Shown: positions 1-8,440 of the stretch, one piece after another | How the letters are laid out: every line of letters starts with the position of its first letter | Position numbering within the stretch: the first letter of the stretch is position 1 | Source of the DNA: Actinoplanes sichuanensis | Lineage (GTDB): Bacteria > Actinomycetota > Actinomycetes > Mycobacteriales > Micromonosporaceae | Direction: 5' to 3' | Assembly: GCF_033097365.1 (NCBI RefSeq) | Contig: NZ_AP028461.1 | Coordinates: forward strand, 1,240,001-1,304,000 | Length of the DNA: 64,000 nt | The notes under the pieces: generated by a model | The model's input: only the letters and a program-made list of their open reading frames with translations | Told to the model about the DNA's origin: nothing | Database searches by the model: none | Program-made: the position numbers and the translations under genes

Positions 1-490
1 CAGCGGGCACCACATCTCGACCGGGTTCGCCGGTACGCCGTACATCCTCGATGCTCTGACCCGGACCGGACATCTCGATGTCGCCTACCGCCTGCTTCTG
101 GAACGTGGATGCCCGTCCTGGCTCTATCCGGTGACGATGGGCGCGACCACGATCTGGGAACGCTGGGACTCGATGCTGCCCGACGGCTCGATCAACCCGG
201 GCGAGATGACCAGCTTCAACCACTACGCGCTCGGTGCGGTCGCCGACTGGATGCACCGGGTGATCGGCGGCATCGTCCCGCTCGAGCCCGGCTACTCGCG
301 GGTGCTGATCGCGCCCCGCCCCGGCGGCGGGCTGACCTGGGCCCGTGCGGGTCTGGACACCCCGCACGGCCGGATCGAAGTGTCCTGGCGCCTGGTCGAC
401 GGGGAACCCGCCGTCGACGTCTCCCTGCCCGCTGGAGTGACCGGGGTGTTGTCGTTGCCCGGGAAGGAGGACATGGAACTGACCGGCTGA
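1..490 (+). CDS. alpha-L-rhamnosidase (GH78), C-terminal part
   Basis: Only the last ~162 codons are in the window; the gene enters from the left and ends with TGA at 488-490. GH78 enzymes release terminal alpha-L-rhamnose from plant glycosides and polysaccharides. Visible family features are the end of the (alpha/alpha)6 barrel, with HHISTGFAGTPYIL, then TTIWERWDS and SFNHYALGAVADWMHR, followed by a short beta-sandwich tail (IAPRPGGGLTWARAGLDTP) typical of bacterial rhamnosidases. The N-terminal domains and most catalytic residues lie outside, so activity and secretion cannot be judged. It ends just before the 43-bp palindrome of the next locus. Confidence 0.85.
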   Translation, partial: SGHHISTGFAGTPYILDALTRTGHLDVAYRLLLERGCPSWLYPVTMGATTIWERWDSMLPDGSINPGEMTSFNHYALGAVADWMHRVIGGIVPLEPGYSRVLIAPRPGGGLTWARAGLDTPHGRIEVSWRLVDGEPAVDVSLPAGVTGVLSLPGKEDMELTG

Positions 491-496
491 GGAGGT

Positions 497-571
497 CGCG
501 GGACCTATGCGCAACCATTGGTTGCGCATAGGTCCCGCGCGGCCTAGAGTCATACGCAACCAAAGGTTGCG
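497..571 (+). promoter_or_regulatory. Promoter with two dyad operators for the SRPBCC/arsR operon
   Basis: A perfect inverted repeat has 21-bp arms at 497-517 and 519-539 around a single T. Its core CGCAACC-N3-GGTTGCG (510-526) recurs at 555-571, 45 bp centre to centre. Between them lie a -35-like TTGCGC (523-528) and a -10-like TAGAGT (545-550) with a 16-bp spacer. The operators therefore cover the -35 and the start region. By analogy with ArsR-family repressors, the regulator encoded downstream probably binds here and controls its own operon; this is inference. Confidence 0.7.
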
Positions 572-581
572 GGAGGTTGAG

Positions 582-1055
582 ATGGAGTACGGAAGCATCG
601 AGCGCGAGATCTACATCGAGGCGGCTCCGGAGGTCGTGTTCCAGGTGGTGAGCGACCCCGGCCACGTGAAGCGGTGGTGGCCCGACGACGCGGAGTACGA
701 CGTGGTGCCCGGAGCGACCGGCCGGATCGTCTTCGGCGACTGCGCCCACGGCGGCACCGCCGAGCAGCTCACCGTCGTCGACGTGCGGCCGCCGAAGACG
801 TTCTCGTTCCGGTGGACGCACCCGGCCGGGGAGATCGCGGCGGCGGCCAACTCACTGCTGGTCACCTTCGACCTCACCCCGAAGGGTGACGGCACACTGC
901 TGCGGATGACCGAGTCCGGGTTCCGGGAGCGGGGCTGGAACGATGCCGTCGTCGAGCAGTGTCACCGGGAGCACGTCACCGGGTGGGACTTCTTCCTGCC
1001 CCGCCTGGAGGCCTACGCGGCCACCCTGCGGCCCTCGGTGGACGCCGGATCATGA
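582..1055 (+). CDS. SRPBCC/AHSA1-domain protein
   Basis: 157-residue single-domain protein of the START-like AHSA1 family (helix-grip fold with a hydrophobic ligand cavity; the function of most members is unknown). Family marks are the N-terminal IEREIYIEAAPEVVFQVVSD, the WWPDD segment, and the C-terminal region around GWDFFLPRLEAY. The ATG at 582 is chosen because GGGAGG sits at 571-576; an upstream in-frame ATG lies inside the operator palindrome and is unlikely. The stop overlaps the next ATG (ATGA), so it is translationally coupled to the ArsR gene. SRPBCC-ArsR pairs are common in actinobacteria. Cytoplasmic. Confidence 0.85.
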   Translation: MEYGSIEREIYIEAAPEVVFQVVSDPGHVKRWWPDDAEYDVVPGATGRIVFGDCAHGGTAEQLTVVDVRPPKTFSFRWTHPAGEIAAAANSLLVTFDLTPKGDGTLLRMTESGFRERGWNDAVVEQCHREHVTGWDFFLPRLEAYAATLRPSVDAGS

Positions 1056-1387
1056 TCGTCGACGACGATCTCTGGTCGGCGATCGGTGACCCGACCCGCC
1101 GCCGGATGCTCGACCTGCTGCTGACCGACGGCGGTGGCACCGCCACCACGCTCGGTCACCGGCTGTCGGTCACCCGGCAGGGTGTCGCCAAGCACCTGGT
1201 CGTCCTGGAACGGGCCGGTCTCGTGCACGGCGCCCCGGCCGGTCGGGAGCGGCGCTACCGGGTCGACGACGCCCAATTGGCCCGCGCGGTGGCCCAGCTG
1301 TCGTCGGTCGGCGCCGCCTGGGACGCCCGCCTGCAGCGCATCAAGCGCATCGCCGAGGCGATCGCGCGCGAGCCGGGCGCCGACTAG
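1052..1387 (+). CDS. ArsR-family winged-helix repressor
   Basis: 111-residue regulator with the ArsR winged helix: DPTRRRMLDLLL (helix 1-2), LGHRLSVTRQGVAKHLVVLERAGLV (recognition helix and turn), then the wing GRERRYRVD. There is no CxC metal motif in helix 3 and no obvious Cys/His cluster, so it is more likely a small-molecule or SRPBCC-linked repressor than a metal sensor. The start overlaps the stop of the SRPBCC gene. The two CGCAACC-N3-GGTTGCG dyads upstream are the probable operators. Confidence 0.88.
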   Translation: MIVDDDLWSAIGDPTRRRMLDLLLTDGGGTATTLGHRLSVTRQGVAKHLVVLERAGLVHGAPAGRERRYRVDDAQLARAVAQLSSVGAAWDARLQRIKRIAEAIAREPGAD

Positions 1388-1399
1388 GCCGGCTTGCTC

Positions 1400-1514
1400 C
1401 CCGGGCTGTCCCGACCTGCCTTCGGCAGCCCTGGGCGCCGGCCACTTTCGGTCTGCTTGCTCTCAGGGCTGTTGCGGGCGGTGTTCGGCAGCCCTGGGCG
1501 CCGGCCGCTTTCGG
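1400..1514. repeat. Two-copy ~63-bp imperfect tandem repeat
   Basis: The 31-bp segment at 1421-1451 recurs at 1484-1514 with one change (A to G). The preceding ~20 bp, containing GCTTGCTC and GGGCTGT, are also similar, giving a 63-bp period. It lies in the non-coding space between the arsR stop and the convergent gene ending at 1554. No gene or clear terminator is seen here; its role is unknown. Confidence 0.6.
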
Positions 1515-1553
1515 GTGGCCGTTCCGCAGAGCTGTTCCGGGGTGGTCGGGTCT

Positions 1554-2651
1554 TCAGCGGCGGGTTCGGCCTCGGCCGTACTGGTCGGTGGAGCTGATCT
1601 CCAGGTAGCCGACACCGGCTGCCGCGTCGACGTCCAGCCCGGTGCCGCCGTCCAGATCGCCCGATCGGACGACGGCGCCGGGTGCGGTGCCGCCGTTCTC
1701 GTCGCCGTACAGGACCACGTTGCCGGCGCCGTCACCGACGGTGACCCGTGCCGGGACCCGGCCGTCGGTCCAGATCCGCCAGTTGCTCACCCCGCCGGTC
1801 ATCCGGATCGGCACGATCCCGGTCAGCCGGCCGAGCACCAGGTTGAAGCTCTCCGCGCCACCGTCCAGGTCGATCCGGCTGACCGAGCCCGCCGTGGTGT
1901 CGAACCGCGCCGATTTCACCCCGGCCGAGAGCTGCAGGCCCCAGACGATGCGGTTGCTGAGCCGGACCTCGACCGACCCGTTCGAGCCGGCCGAGTTGAT
2001 CTCGATGCGCAGCACGCCGTCGGAGAACGTGGTGTTCGCGTCGACCTCGGAGCCGTCCGACGAGCCCACGTCGAACGGCAGGTCACCCAGATCGGCGATC
2101 CGCACCGACAGATCGGTGACACCGGTGACGAACTCCAGCCGCGCCGACCGGACGTCAGGGGCGCCGGTCGGGGTCGGCGAGGGCGACTGCGCGGGGGTGG
2201 GGGAGAGCAGCAGCGGCGGCGGCATCGGGGCGGCGGTGATCTGCGGCTCGATGGCGACCGCGGACGGCGGCAGCGCGGCCCGCTGCTGGCGGATCTCCGA
2301 CTCGGCGAGCGGGCGGGCCAGCAGCATCGTCCCGGCGACCACCGACAGAGCCAACACACCGGTGATCATGATCGGCCACCGGCGGTCGAGGGTGGTCGCG
2401 GGCCGCTCGTCCTCCGGCTCCACCGCCACCGACGAGACGGCGTTCGGTGGCAGTGGCAGGAAGCCCTCCCACTGGGCGCGCAGCCGGTGTGGCGCGTCCG
2501 GCCAGTAGTCCGAGATCCGTGGCAGCCGGGTGTCCTGCTCGATCGCCTCGGGGGCCCGGTGCCGGGCGGCCCGGCGAGTCTTCACGTAGCCGCCGACTCT
2601 CAGCGCGGGAGACCGCTGGCCCTCGTCCGAGGGAGGCTCATTCCGCCCCAC
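1554..2651 (-). CDS. Membrane-anchored protein with extracellular beta-rich domain
   Basis: 365-residue protein of unknown function. A ~90-residue charged cytoplasmic region is followed by one transmembrane segment (about residues 92-113, MITGVLALSVVAGTMLLA), then a Pro/Ser-rich linker (PTPAQSPSPTPTG) and a ~190-residue C-terminal domain of short repeated beta strands (RIDLDGGAESFNLVLG, NVVLYGDENGG). The pattern resembles DUF4097-type or beta-helical adhesin-like domains, but I cannot name a family. The GTG start at 2651 is preferred because AAGGAG lies at 2658-2663 with 6-bp spacing; ATGs at 2672 and 2684 lack a ribosome site. It is transcribed divergently from the FAD enzyme. Confidence 0.6.
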   Translation of the reverse strand: MGRNEPPSDEGQRSPALRVGGYVKTRRAARHRAPEAIEQDTRLPRISDYWPDAPHRLRAQWEGFLPLPPNAVSSVAVEPEDERPATTLDRRWPIMITGVLALSVVAGTMLLARPLAESEIRQQRAALPPSAVAIEPQITAAPMPPPLLLSPTPAQSPSPTPTGAPDVRSARLEFVTGVTDLSVRIADLGDLPFDVGSSDGSEVDANTTFSDGVLRIEINSAGSNGSVEVRLSNRIVWGLQLSAGVKSARFDTTAGSVSRIDLDGGAESFNLVLGRLTGIVPIRMTGGVSNWRIWTDGRVPARVTVGDGAGNVVLYGDENGGTAPGAVVRSGDLDGGTGLDVDAAAGVGYLEISSTDQYGRGRTRR

Positions 2652-2886
2652 ACGCGTCTCCTTGCGGCGCATCGAACCGATCATCTGTGGAACGTACGCG
2701 CAGGAGGTTATCGCCCTTTTGTCGAGTTGCCAACAGCGGTCCCGCCGATAACCGATCTCACAGCGAAACCGGCGCTGCGCAGGGCGTGATTCCGCGGCGA
2801 CTACCATGACGGCGACGTCCCGAAGCAGGTTCACCGCCGCACGCTGCCCAAGGCGGACCAGCCCCAAGACAGCCTTGGAGATCCGC

Positions 2887-5667
2887 GTGACAAACGACCT
2901 CGCCGCCCTGCTGCACCGGGCGGGCGTCACCGATGTCCTCACCGATGCGGCGCACCGGTCGGCGTATGCGAGTGACGCCTCTCTCTACCGGATCGTGCCG
3001 CGGCTGATCGTCCGCCCGCGACACGACGACGACGTCCTGGCGACCCTGGCGGTGAGCCGGGAGACCGGGGTGCCGATCACCGCCCGCGGCGCCGGCACGA
3101 GCGTCGCCGGCAACGCGATCGGCCCCGGCATCATCCTCGACTTCAGCCGCCACATGAACCGGGTGCTCGAGGTCGACGGCGACGCGAAGACGGCACGGGT
3201 GCAGGCCGGCACGGTCCAGGCGACCCTGCAGGCGGCGGCGAAACCGTTCGGGCTGCGCTTCGGGCCGGACCCGTCGACGCACACCCGCTGCACGATCGGC
3301 GGCATGATCGGCAACAACTCGTGCGGCTCACGGACGCTGGGTTACGGCCGGACCTCGGACAACACGTTGGACCTGAAGGCGTACACGATCGACGGCGACG
3401 AGCTGTCCACGTCGAAGAGTGTCGAGCGGCTGCGTGCGGTGATCGGGGCGAACCTGGCGGTCGGGCGCACCGAGTTCGCGCGGTTCGGGCGGCAGGTCTC
3501 CGGCTACGCCGTCGAGCACCTGCTTCCGGAGAACGGGTTCAACCTCACCGAGTTCATGGTCGGCAGCGAGGGCACCCTCGCGGTGATCACCGAGGCGACG
3601 GTACGGCTGGTCGCCGACCCGGCCCACCGGACGCTGATCGTGCTCGGCTACCCCGACTTCGGCACCGCCGGCGACATCATCCCGAAGATCCTGGAGTTCT
3701 CGCCGACCGCCTGTGAGGGCCTCGACCACCGGATCTGTGACCTGGTCCGGTCCCGCCGCGGCCCGGGCGCGGTGCCGCCGCTGCCGGGCGGTACGGCCTG
3801 GCTGATGGTGGAGATCGCCGGCGACGACCCCGACGAGGTCCGGGAGCGGGTCGCGAAACTGGTCGAGGTGGCCGAGGCGGTCGATCACCGGATCGTCGAG
3901 GACACCGCCGAGGCGGCCCCGCTGTGGAAGATCCGCGAGGACGGTGCCGGTCTGGCCGGGCGGGCCCCGAGCGGTCTGCCCGCGCACGCTGGCTGGGAGG
4001 ACGCCGCGGTCCCGCCCGCGAAGATCGGCTCCTACCTGCGTGATTTCGACACCCTCTGCGCGCGGCACGGGCTGTCCGTGATGCCGTACGGGCATCTCGG
4101 CGACGGTTGTGTCCACGTGCGTCTGGACTTCCCACTGGACAAGCCGAACGGCCCGGCGCTGTTCCGGTCGTTCCTGGAGGAGGCGGCCGACCTGGTGGTC
4201 GGCTACGGCGGTTCGCTCTCCGGCGAGCACGGTGACGGCCGGGCCCGTTCCGAGCTGCTGTCCCGGATGTACTCGCCCGCCGCGATCGGCCTGTTCCGGC
4301 AGATCAAGGGCGTCTTCGACCCACGGAACCTGCTCAACCCGGGCAACCTGGTCGACCCCGATCCGGTCGACGCCAACATCCGCGTGTCGCAGGCCCGCAA
4401 GGTGACAGTCCCGTTGGCGCTCGCTTACCACCACGACGGCGGTGACTTCAACCAGGCCGTCCACCGGTGTACGGGGGTCGGCAAGTGCCGCGTCGACACC
4501 CGGGTCCTGGGTGGGGTGATGTGCCCGTCCTTCCTGGCCACGAAGGATGAGAAGGACTCCACCCGGGGGCGCGCCCGCGTACTCCAGGAGATGCTCGACG
4601 GTGACCTCGCCCCGGATTGGCGCGCGGAGGCCGTACACGATGCGCTTGATCTTTGTCTGTCCTGTAAGGGTTGTGCGTCGGACTGCCCGACCGGAATCGA
4701 CATGGCGGCCTACAAATCCGAGGTCCTGCACCAGAGTTTCAAAGGGCGGGTGCGGCCGCGGTCGCATTATTCGCTCGGCTGGCTGCCACGCTGGTCGCGG
4801 CTCGCGTCGAAGATGCCGGCGCTCGCCAATCTGGCCACCAGCCTGCCCGGGATCAAGGGCATCGCATTGTGGATCGCCGGGGTGGACAAGCGCCGCAACA
4901 TTCCGGCTTTCGCGCCGAAGACGTTCCGGTCCTCTTTCCGGCCGGTGTCCACCGGGAAACCGGTGATTCTGTTCGTCGACAGTTTCACCGACCATTTCTC
5001 GCCGGAGATCGCGCGGGCCGCGGTGGACGTGCTGGTCGACGCCGGTTACGCGCCGCAGGTGGCGAGTCGTAAGGCGTGCTGCGGCCTGACCTGGATCTCC
5101 ACCGGTCAGCTCGACGCCGCCCGGCGGATCCTCGGCGGCACGGTCGCCGAGCTGCACGAGTCGGTCAAGAAGGGCATTCCGATCGTCGGCCTGGAGCCGT
5201 CGTGCACCGGCGTGCTGCGCCAGGACGCGGTCGAGCTGGTGAACAACGAGGCCGCCAAGGCGGTCGCCGAGGCGACGATGACGGTGGCCGAGCTGCTCGC
5301 CGCCACTCCCGGTTACACCCCGCCCAACCTCGAGGGGGTGCGGGTGATCGCCCAGCCGCACTGCCATCACCACGCCGTGATGGGTTGGGACGCGGACGCG
5401 AAACTGCTGAAGCAGGCCGGTGCGACCGTGAAACGGCTGGGCGGCTGCTGCGGCCTGGCCGGCAACTTCGGTGTCGAGCGCGGCCACTACGAGGTGTCGG
5501 TGCAGGTGGCCGAGCAGCAGTTGCTGCCCGCGCTGGCGCAGGCCGAGGAGGGCGACATCCTGCTCGCCGACGGTTTCTCCTGCCGCACCCAGGCCGATGA
5601 CCTGGCCGGAGTCTCCGGTGCGCACCTGGTCCAGTTGCTGCAGCAGAAAATAGACGCGCGCGGATAG
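2887..5667 (+). CDS. FAD-binding / 4Fe-4S oxidoreductase (GlcD-GlcF-like fusion, D-2-hydroxyacid dehydrogenase type)
   Basis: 926-residue fusion resembling D-lactate/glycolate dehydrogenases that pass electrons to the respiratory chain. Order: PCMH-type FAD domain (about 40-220, PITARGAGTSVAGN, IGGMIGNNSCG, VGSEGTLAVITEATV), FAD-oxidase C domain (to ~480, HLGDGCVHVR, SGEHGDGRARSE), a ferredoxin-like region with Cys clusters near 528 and 590 (CLSCKGCASDCPTG), then two CCG domains near 731 and 854 (KACCGLTW, GGCCGLAGNFG). The GTG at 2887 follows GGAG at 2877-2880 with 6-bp spacing. The substrate cannot be read from sequence; D-lactate or a related 2-hydroxyacid is likely. Probably on the inner face of the membrane. 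Confidence 0.85.
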   Translation: MTNDLAALLHRAGVTDVLTDAAHRSAYASDASLYRIVPRLIVRPRHDDDVLATLAVSRETGVPITARGAGTSVAGNAIGPGIILDFSRHMNRVLEVDGDAKTARVQAGTVQATLQAAAKPFGLRFGPDPSTHTRCTIGGMIGNNSCGSRTLGYGRTSDNTLDLKAYTIDGDELSTSKSVERLRAVIGANLAVGRTEFARFGRQVSGYAVEHLLPENGFNLTEFMVGSEGTLAVITEATVRLVADPAHRTLIVLGYPDFGTAGDIIPKILEFSPTACEGLDHRICDLVRSRRGPGAVPPLPGGTAWLMVEIAGDDPDEVRERVAKLVEVAEAVDHRIVEDTAEAAPLWKIREDGAGLAGRAPSGLPAHAGWEDAAVPPAKIGSYLRDFDTLCARHGLSVMPYGHLGDGCVHVRLDFPLDKPNGPALFRSFLEEAADLVVGYGGSLSGEHGDGRARSELLSRMYSPAAIGLFRQIKGVFDPRNLLNPGNLVDPDPVDANIRVSQARKVTVPLALAYHHDGGDFNQAVHRCTGVGKCRVDTRVLGGVMCPSFLATKDEKDSTRGRARVLQEMLDGDLAPDWRAEAVHDALDLCLSCKGCASDCPTGIDMAAYKSEVLHQSFKGRVRPRSHYSLGWLPRWSRLASKMPALANLATSLPGIKGIALWIAGVDKRRNIPAFAPKTFRSSFRPVSTGKPVILFVDSFTDHFSPEIARAAVDVLVDAGYAPQVASRKACCGLTWISTGQLDAARRILGGTVAELHESVKKGIPIVGLEPSCTGVLRQDAVELVNNEAAKAVAEATMTVAELLAATPGYTPPNLEGVRVIAQPHCHHHAVMGWDADAKLLKQAGATVKRLGGCCGLAGNFGVERGHYEVSVQVAEQQLLPALAQAEEGDILLADGFSCRTQADDLAGVSGAHLVQLLQQKIDARG

Positions 5668-5691
5668 CCGAAAACCCGGTACGAAGTCTTC

Positions 5692-6822
5692 GTGCCCCTA
5701 CTGACACTGGTGTCCGCGATCCTGCTGTTCGGGATCGCGGATTCGATGGTCAACTCGTACATCATCCTGTTCGGCGCCGATGTGGCCGGGATGTCGCCAC
5801 TCCAGCTCGGCGTGTGGACCTCGGCGTTCGCGGTCGGTGGCATCACGATCAGCTGGACGCTGGGCCGCATGTTCGACAGGCGACCGTCCCGCACGTACGC
5901 GATCGCCGTGATCGTGCTGGGCGCCGCCGGATACGTGGTGCTGCCTCAGGTGACGAGTTTCCCGCTGCTGCTCCTGATGGCGGCCACCGTCTTCGCGTCG
6001 CTGAGCGCGGCGTTCCCACAGCTGTTCGCGCTCGGCCGGGTGGTGCTGGGGGAGGGCCGCTCGACAGCGTATCTGCGGGCGTCCTGGTCGATGGCGTGGG
6101 CGGTGGGCCCGCTGATCGGCGCGCTCGTGCTGGCCCGCGGCGGCTACCCGTGGCTGATGTGGACGGCGGCCGGGGCCTATCTGATCGCCGCCCTCACCGT
6201 GCTGGTGGTGCCCCGCCCCGGCCCGGCTCCGGTGGCGGCCACCACCACCTCCTCCGCCGGTGCCACCCCGGTCCTGCTGACCGCGAGCGTCACGCTGTTC
6301 TTCACCGCCATGTTCGCCGGCGGCATCGCTCTGGCCCTCTTCGTCACCCGCGGCCTGAACCAGCCGACCGAGTCGATGGGTGTGCTCTTCAGCGTCTGCG
6401 CCGCCGTCGAGGTGGTGGCCACTCTGAGCCTGGCCGCACTGCCGGCACGAACCAGCCAACTCGCGCTGATCCTCGTCGGCTTCGGCTCCTTCGCCGCCTA
6501 CCACTACCTGACGGTGGCCGCGACCGGCATGCCACTGCTGATCGCCGGACAGGTGCTCCGGGGCATCGCCATCGCGATCGTGGCCACCGCCGGAATCCGC
6601 TACTTCCAGGACCATCTGGCCCCCGCGACCGGCCGGGCCACCACACTGTTCGCCAACGCGTCCACCACCGGACTGCTGATCTCCGGCATCCTGTCCGGTG
6701 TGGCGGTGGAACAATTCGGATACCGGACGACGTTGGTCCTCTGCGGGACCGCGGCAGTCGTCGGTGGTGTGCTCTTCGCCCTGGGTGCCCGCCGAAGGAC
6801 GGAGACCCTCTCCCATGTCTGA
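5692..6822 (+). CDS. MFS transporter, sugar-efflux-like
   Basis: 376-residue integral membrane protein with about 12 hydrophobic segments and the MFS loop 2-3 signature reduced to GRMFDRRPSR. The overall pattern (ADSMVNSYIILF in TM1, YLRASWSMAWAVGPLIG in TM5) resembles the SetA/SetB sugar-efflux branch, though the substrate is uncertain. The GTG start follows the oxidase stop by 24 bp, so it may be co-transcribed. Its end overlaps the start of the next gene by 8 bp. Confidence 0.75.
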   Translation: MPLLTLVSAILLFGIADSMVNSYIILFGADVAGMSPLQLGVWTSAFAVGGITISWTLGRMFDRRPSRTYAIAVIVLGAAGYVVLPQVTSFPLLLLMAATVFASLSAAFPQLFALGRVVLGEGRSTAYLRASWSMAWAVGPLIGALVLARGGYPWLMWTAAGAYLIAALTVLVVPRPGPAPVAATTTSSAGATPVLLTASVTLFFTAMFAGGIALALFVTRGLNQPTESMGVLFSVCAAVEVVATLSLAALPARTSQLALILVGFGSFAAYHYLTVAATGMPLLIAGQVLRGIAIAIVATAGIRYFQDHLAPATGRATTLFANASTTGLLISGILSGVAVEQFGYRTTLVLCGTAAVVGGVLFALGARRRTETLSHV

Positions 6823-7411
6823 GCCGCCCACCCTGGTCATCATCCGGGGCAACTCCGGCAGCGGAAAAACCACGACGGCCCGAGAGGTACGCCGTAGGTA
6901 CGGCCGTGGGTGCGCCCTGATCGAGCAGGACCAGCTGAGGCGAGTGCTGCTCCGTGAACACGGCGGCCTGGGCGACGCCGCGATCGCCCCCGGTTTCATC
7001 ACGGCGACCACCCGAGCCGCCCTGGACTCCGGATACCACGTGATTCTGGAGGGCATCCTGCACACCGGAGAACACGCCACTCACCTGCGACACCTGGCCG
7101 AATCCCACCCGGGTCCGGTGCGCTGCTTCTATTTCGACATCCCGTTCGAGGAGACGCTCCGCAGGCACCGGACCAAACTGGATGTGGCGAGGGTGACAGC
7201 CGACATGATGCGGGACTGGTACACGAAACGGGATCTGCTCGGACTACCCGGGGAGACGGTGATCTCGCAGGAGGCCTCCTTCGAACAGGCCGTGGCCACC
7301 ATCCTGCACGACAGCGGCCTGAGCCGGACGGCACCGACGACCCCGTGCCCGACGCATTGCCTGCGCTGCAGGCGCCGCCGCCCCGCGGGCGCTCAGTCCT
7401 CCACCGTGTAG
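6815..7411 (+). CDS. Small P-loop kinase / AAA_33-type ATPase
   Basis: 198-residue nucleotide-binding protein. A Walker A motif, RGNSGSGKTT, is near the N-terminus; a lid-like region FEETLRRHRTKLD and the DMMRDWY segment follow. This layout is seen in AAA_33 phosphotransferases and zeta-toxin-like kinases that phosphorylate small molecules; the substrate is unknown. ATG 6815 is chosen because it follows AAGGACGGAG, and upstream frame codons lie inside the MFS gene. The C-terminal ~25 residues are Pro/Arg-rich and overlap the convergent gene by 19 bp. Confidence 0.72.
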   Translation: MSEPPTLVIIRGNSGSGKTTTAREVRRRYGRGCALIEQDQLRRVLLREHGGLGDAAIAPGFITATTRAALDSGYHVILEGILHTGEHATHLRHLAESHPGPVRCFYFDIPFEETLRRHRTKLDVARVTADMMRDWYTKRDLLGLPGETVISQEASFEQAVATILHDSGLSRTAPTTPCPTHCLRCRRRRPAGAQSSTV

Positions 7412-7725
7412 GCGGTGTAGTTGTAGACGCCGGGGGCCTGCTTCGAGACCTCGGCGCCGACCCGGTGGCCCTGGTCGGCCCAGGCCCGGTCCTGGTCTTC
7501 GCGGACCTCGTCGGGCATGTGCTGGTAGCCGTATTCGGAGTAGAGGAGCACGCCGAGGGCCAACGGCTCGTAACCGTCGTAGTCGTAGACGCGGGGCACC
7601 GCCCGGGGCAGGCCCAACCGGGCTGTGGCGGCACGCACGTGGGCGAGGATCGCCGACTGCTCGTCCTCGGGGAGGGCCGCACCGTCGGCGCGGGACACGA
7701 ACAGGGCGGGACCGAACGCTGACAT
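7393..7725 (-). CDS. Hypothetical protein, 110 aa
   Basis: 110-residue acidic, soluble protein of no family I recognise. Visible features are a Tyr-rich core (RVYDYDGYEPLALGVLLYSEYGYQHM) and a tail ending NYTAYTVED. It lacks a signal peptide or membrane segment. The ATG at 7725 follows a GAGCGTCC stretch rather than a strong ribosome site. It is convergent with the kinase (19-bp overlap) and divergent from the lipoprotein gene. Confidence 0.65.
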   Translation of the reverse strand: MSAFGPALFVSRADGAALPEDEQSAILAHVRAATARLGLPRAVPRVYDYDGYEPLALGVLLYSEYGYQHMPDEVREDQDRAWADQGHRVGAEVSKQAPGVYNYTAYTVED

Positions 7726-7818
7726 GGACGCTCCTGATCGAACCTGACGACTTCCTGATTATTGCTCGTCAGGCTGTCCGGCGCGGCGGGGATCGGCCCC
7801 GTCGGACAGGAGGTTCCC

Positions 7819-8385
7819 ATGCGGAGGAAAACCGCGCTCATGTTCGCCGCGGTCGCGCTCACCGCGCTGCCGGCCTGCGGTTCTCCGGACACCGCCGAGG
7901 CGGAGGACGCGCCGCGGGTGGCGACGCTGCAGAGCGCGACCGCCACGCCCTCGGCGGCGGCCGCCAAGAAGGCGGAACGGCCCCGGGAGCGTCTCGACAT
8001 GACACCTGAGGAGTACGAGGTTCTGCTCGAGCCGTACAACAAGTGCATGCGGGAGCAGGGCTTCGATCCGGTCGACGCCCGGAAGAAGGCCGAGGTGGCG
8101 GCGGCCGGTTCGGATCTGGAGAAGAAGGCGGAGAAGGCGAATCAGATCTGTGAGCCGCAGTTCCTGCCGTTGCCGCCGTGGGAGAAGGACCCGGCCAACC
8201 CGGAGGCCCGGGACTTCGCGCTCGACGTGGTGAAGTGCCTCAAGCGGGAGGGCGTCGAGTTCGTCGAGGTCAGTGAGGACGGGATCTCGATCGCGCTGGG
8301 CGGCGACCAGAACGACTCGCGGTCGATCTCGCTCGGCATGGACCGGATCCCGGCCTGCGAGCGCGAGGTCGCGGCCAAGAAGTAG
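7819..8385 (+). CDS. Putative lipoprotein
   Basis: 188-residue secreted protein. A type II signal peptide runs from MRRKTALMF to the lipobox LPAC (Cys at about residue 20), so the mature protein should be lipid-anchored outside the membrane. The mature part is Glu/Lys-rich with spaced cysteines (NKCMREQGF, NQICEPQF, VVKCLKREGV, IPACEREV), a pattern common in small actinobacterial lipoproteins of unknown role. The start follows an excellent AGGAGG at 7809-7813. An intrinsic-type hairpin follows at 8400-8435. Confidence 0.8.
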   Translation: MRRKTALMFAAVALTALPACGSPDTAEAEDAPRVATLQSATATPSAAAAKKAERPRERLDMTPEEYEVLLEPYNKCMREQGFDPVDARKKAEVAAAGSDLEKKAEKANQICEPQFLPLPPWEKDPANPEARDFALDVVKCLKREGVEFVEVSEDGISIALGGDQNDSRSISLGMDRIPACEREVAAKK

Positions 8386-8399
8386 GTGAGTCGTCAGCA

Positions 8400-8440
8400 C
8401 CACTGGCGGCCGGGGATCGTCCCGGCCGCCAGTGGCCTTT
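8400..8440. terminator. Strong hairpin terminator between convergent genes
   Basis: Perfect 14-bp arms at 8401-8414 and 8421-8434 (CACTGGCGGCCGGG and its complement), extended by one C-G pair, loop of 6 nt, followed by GCCTTTT on the + strand. It separates the lipoprotein gene from the convergent ABC permease and could serve both strands. Confidence 0.85.
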
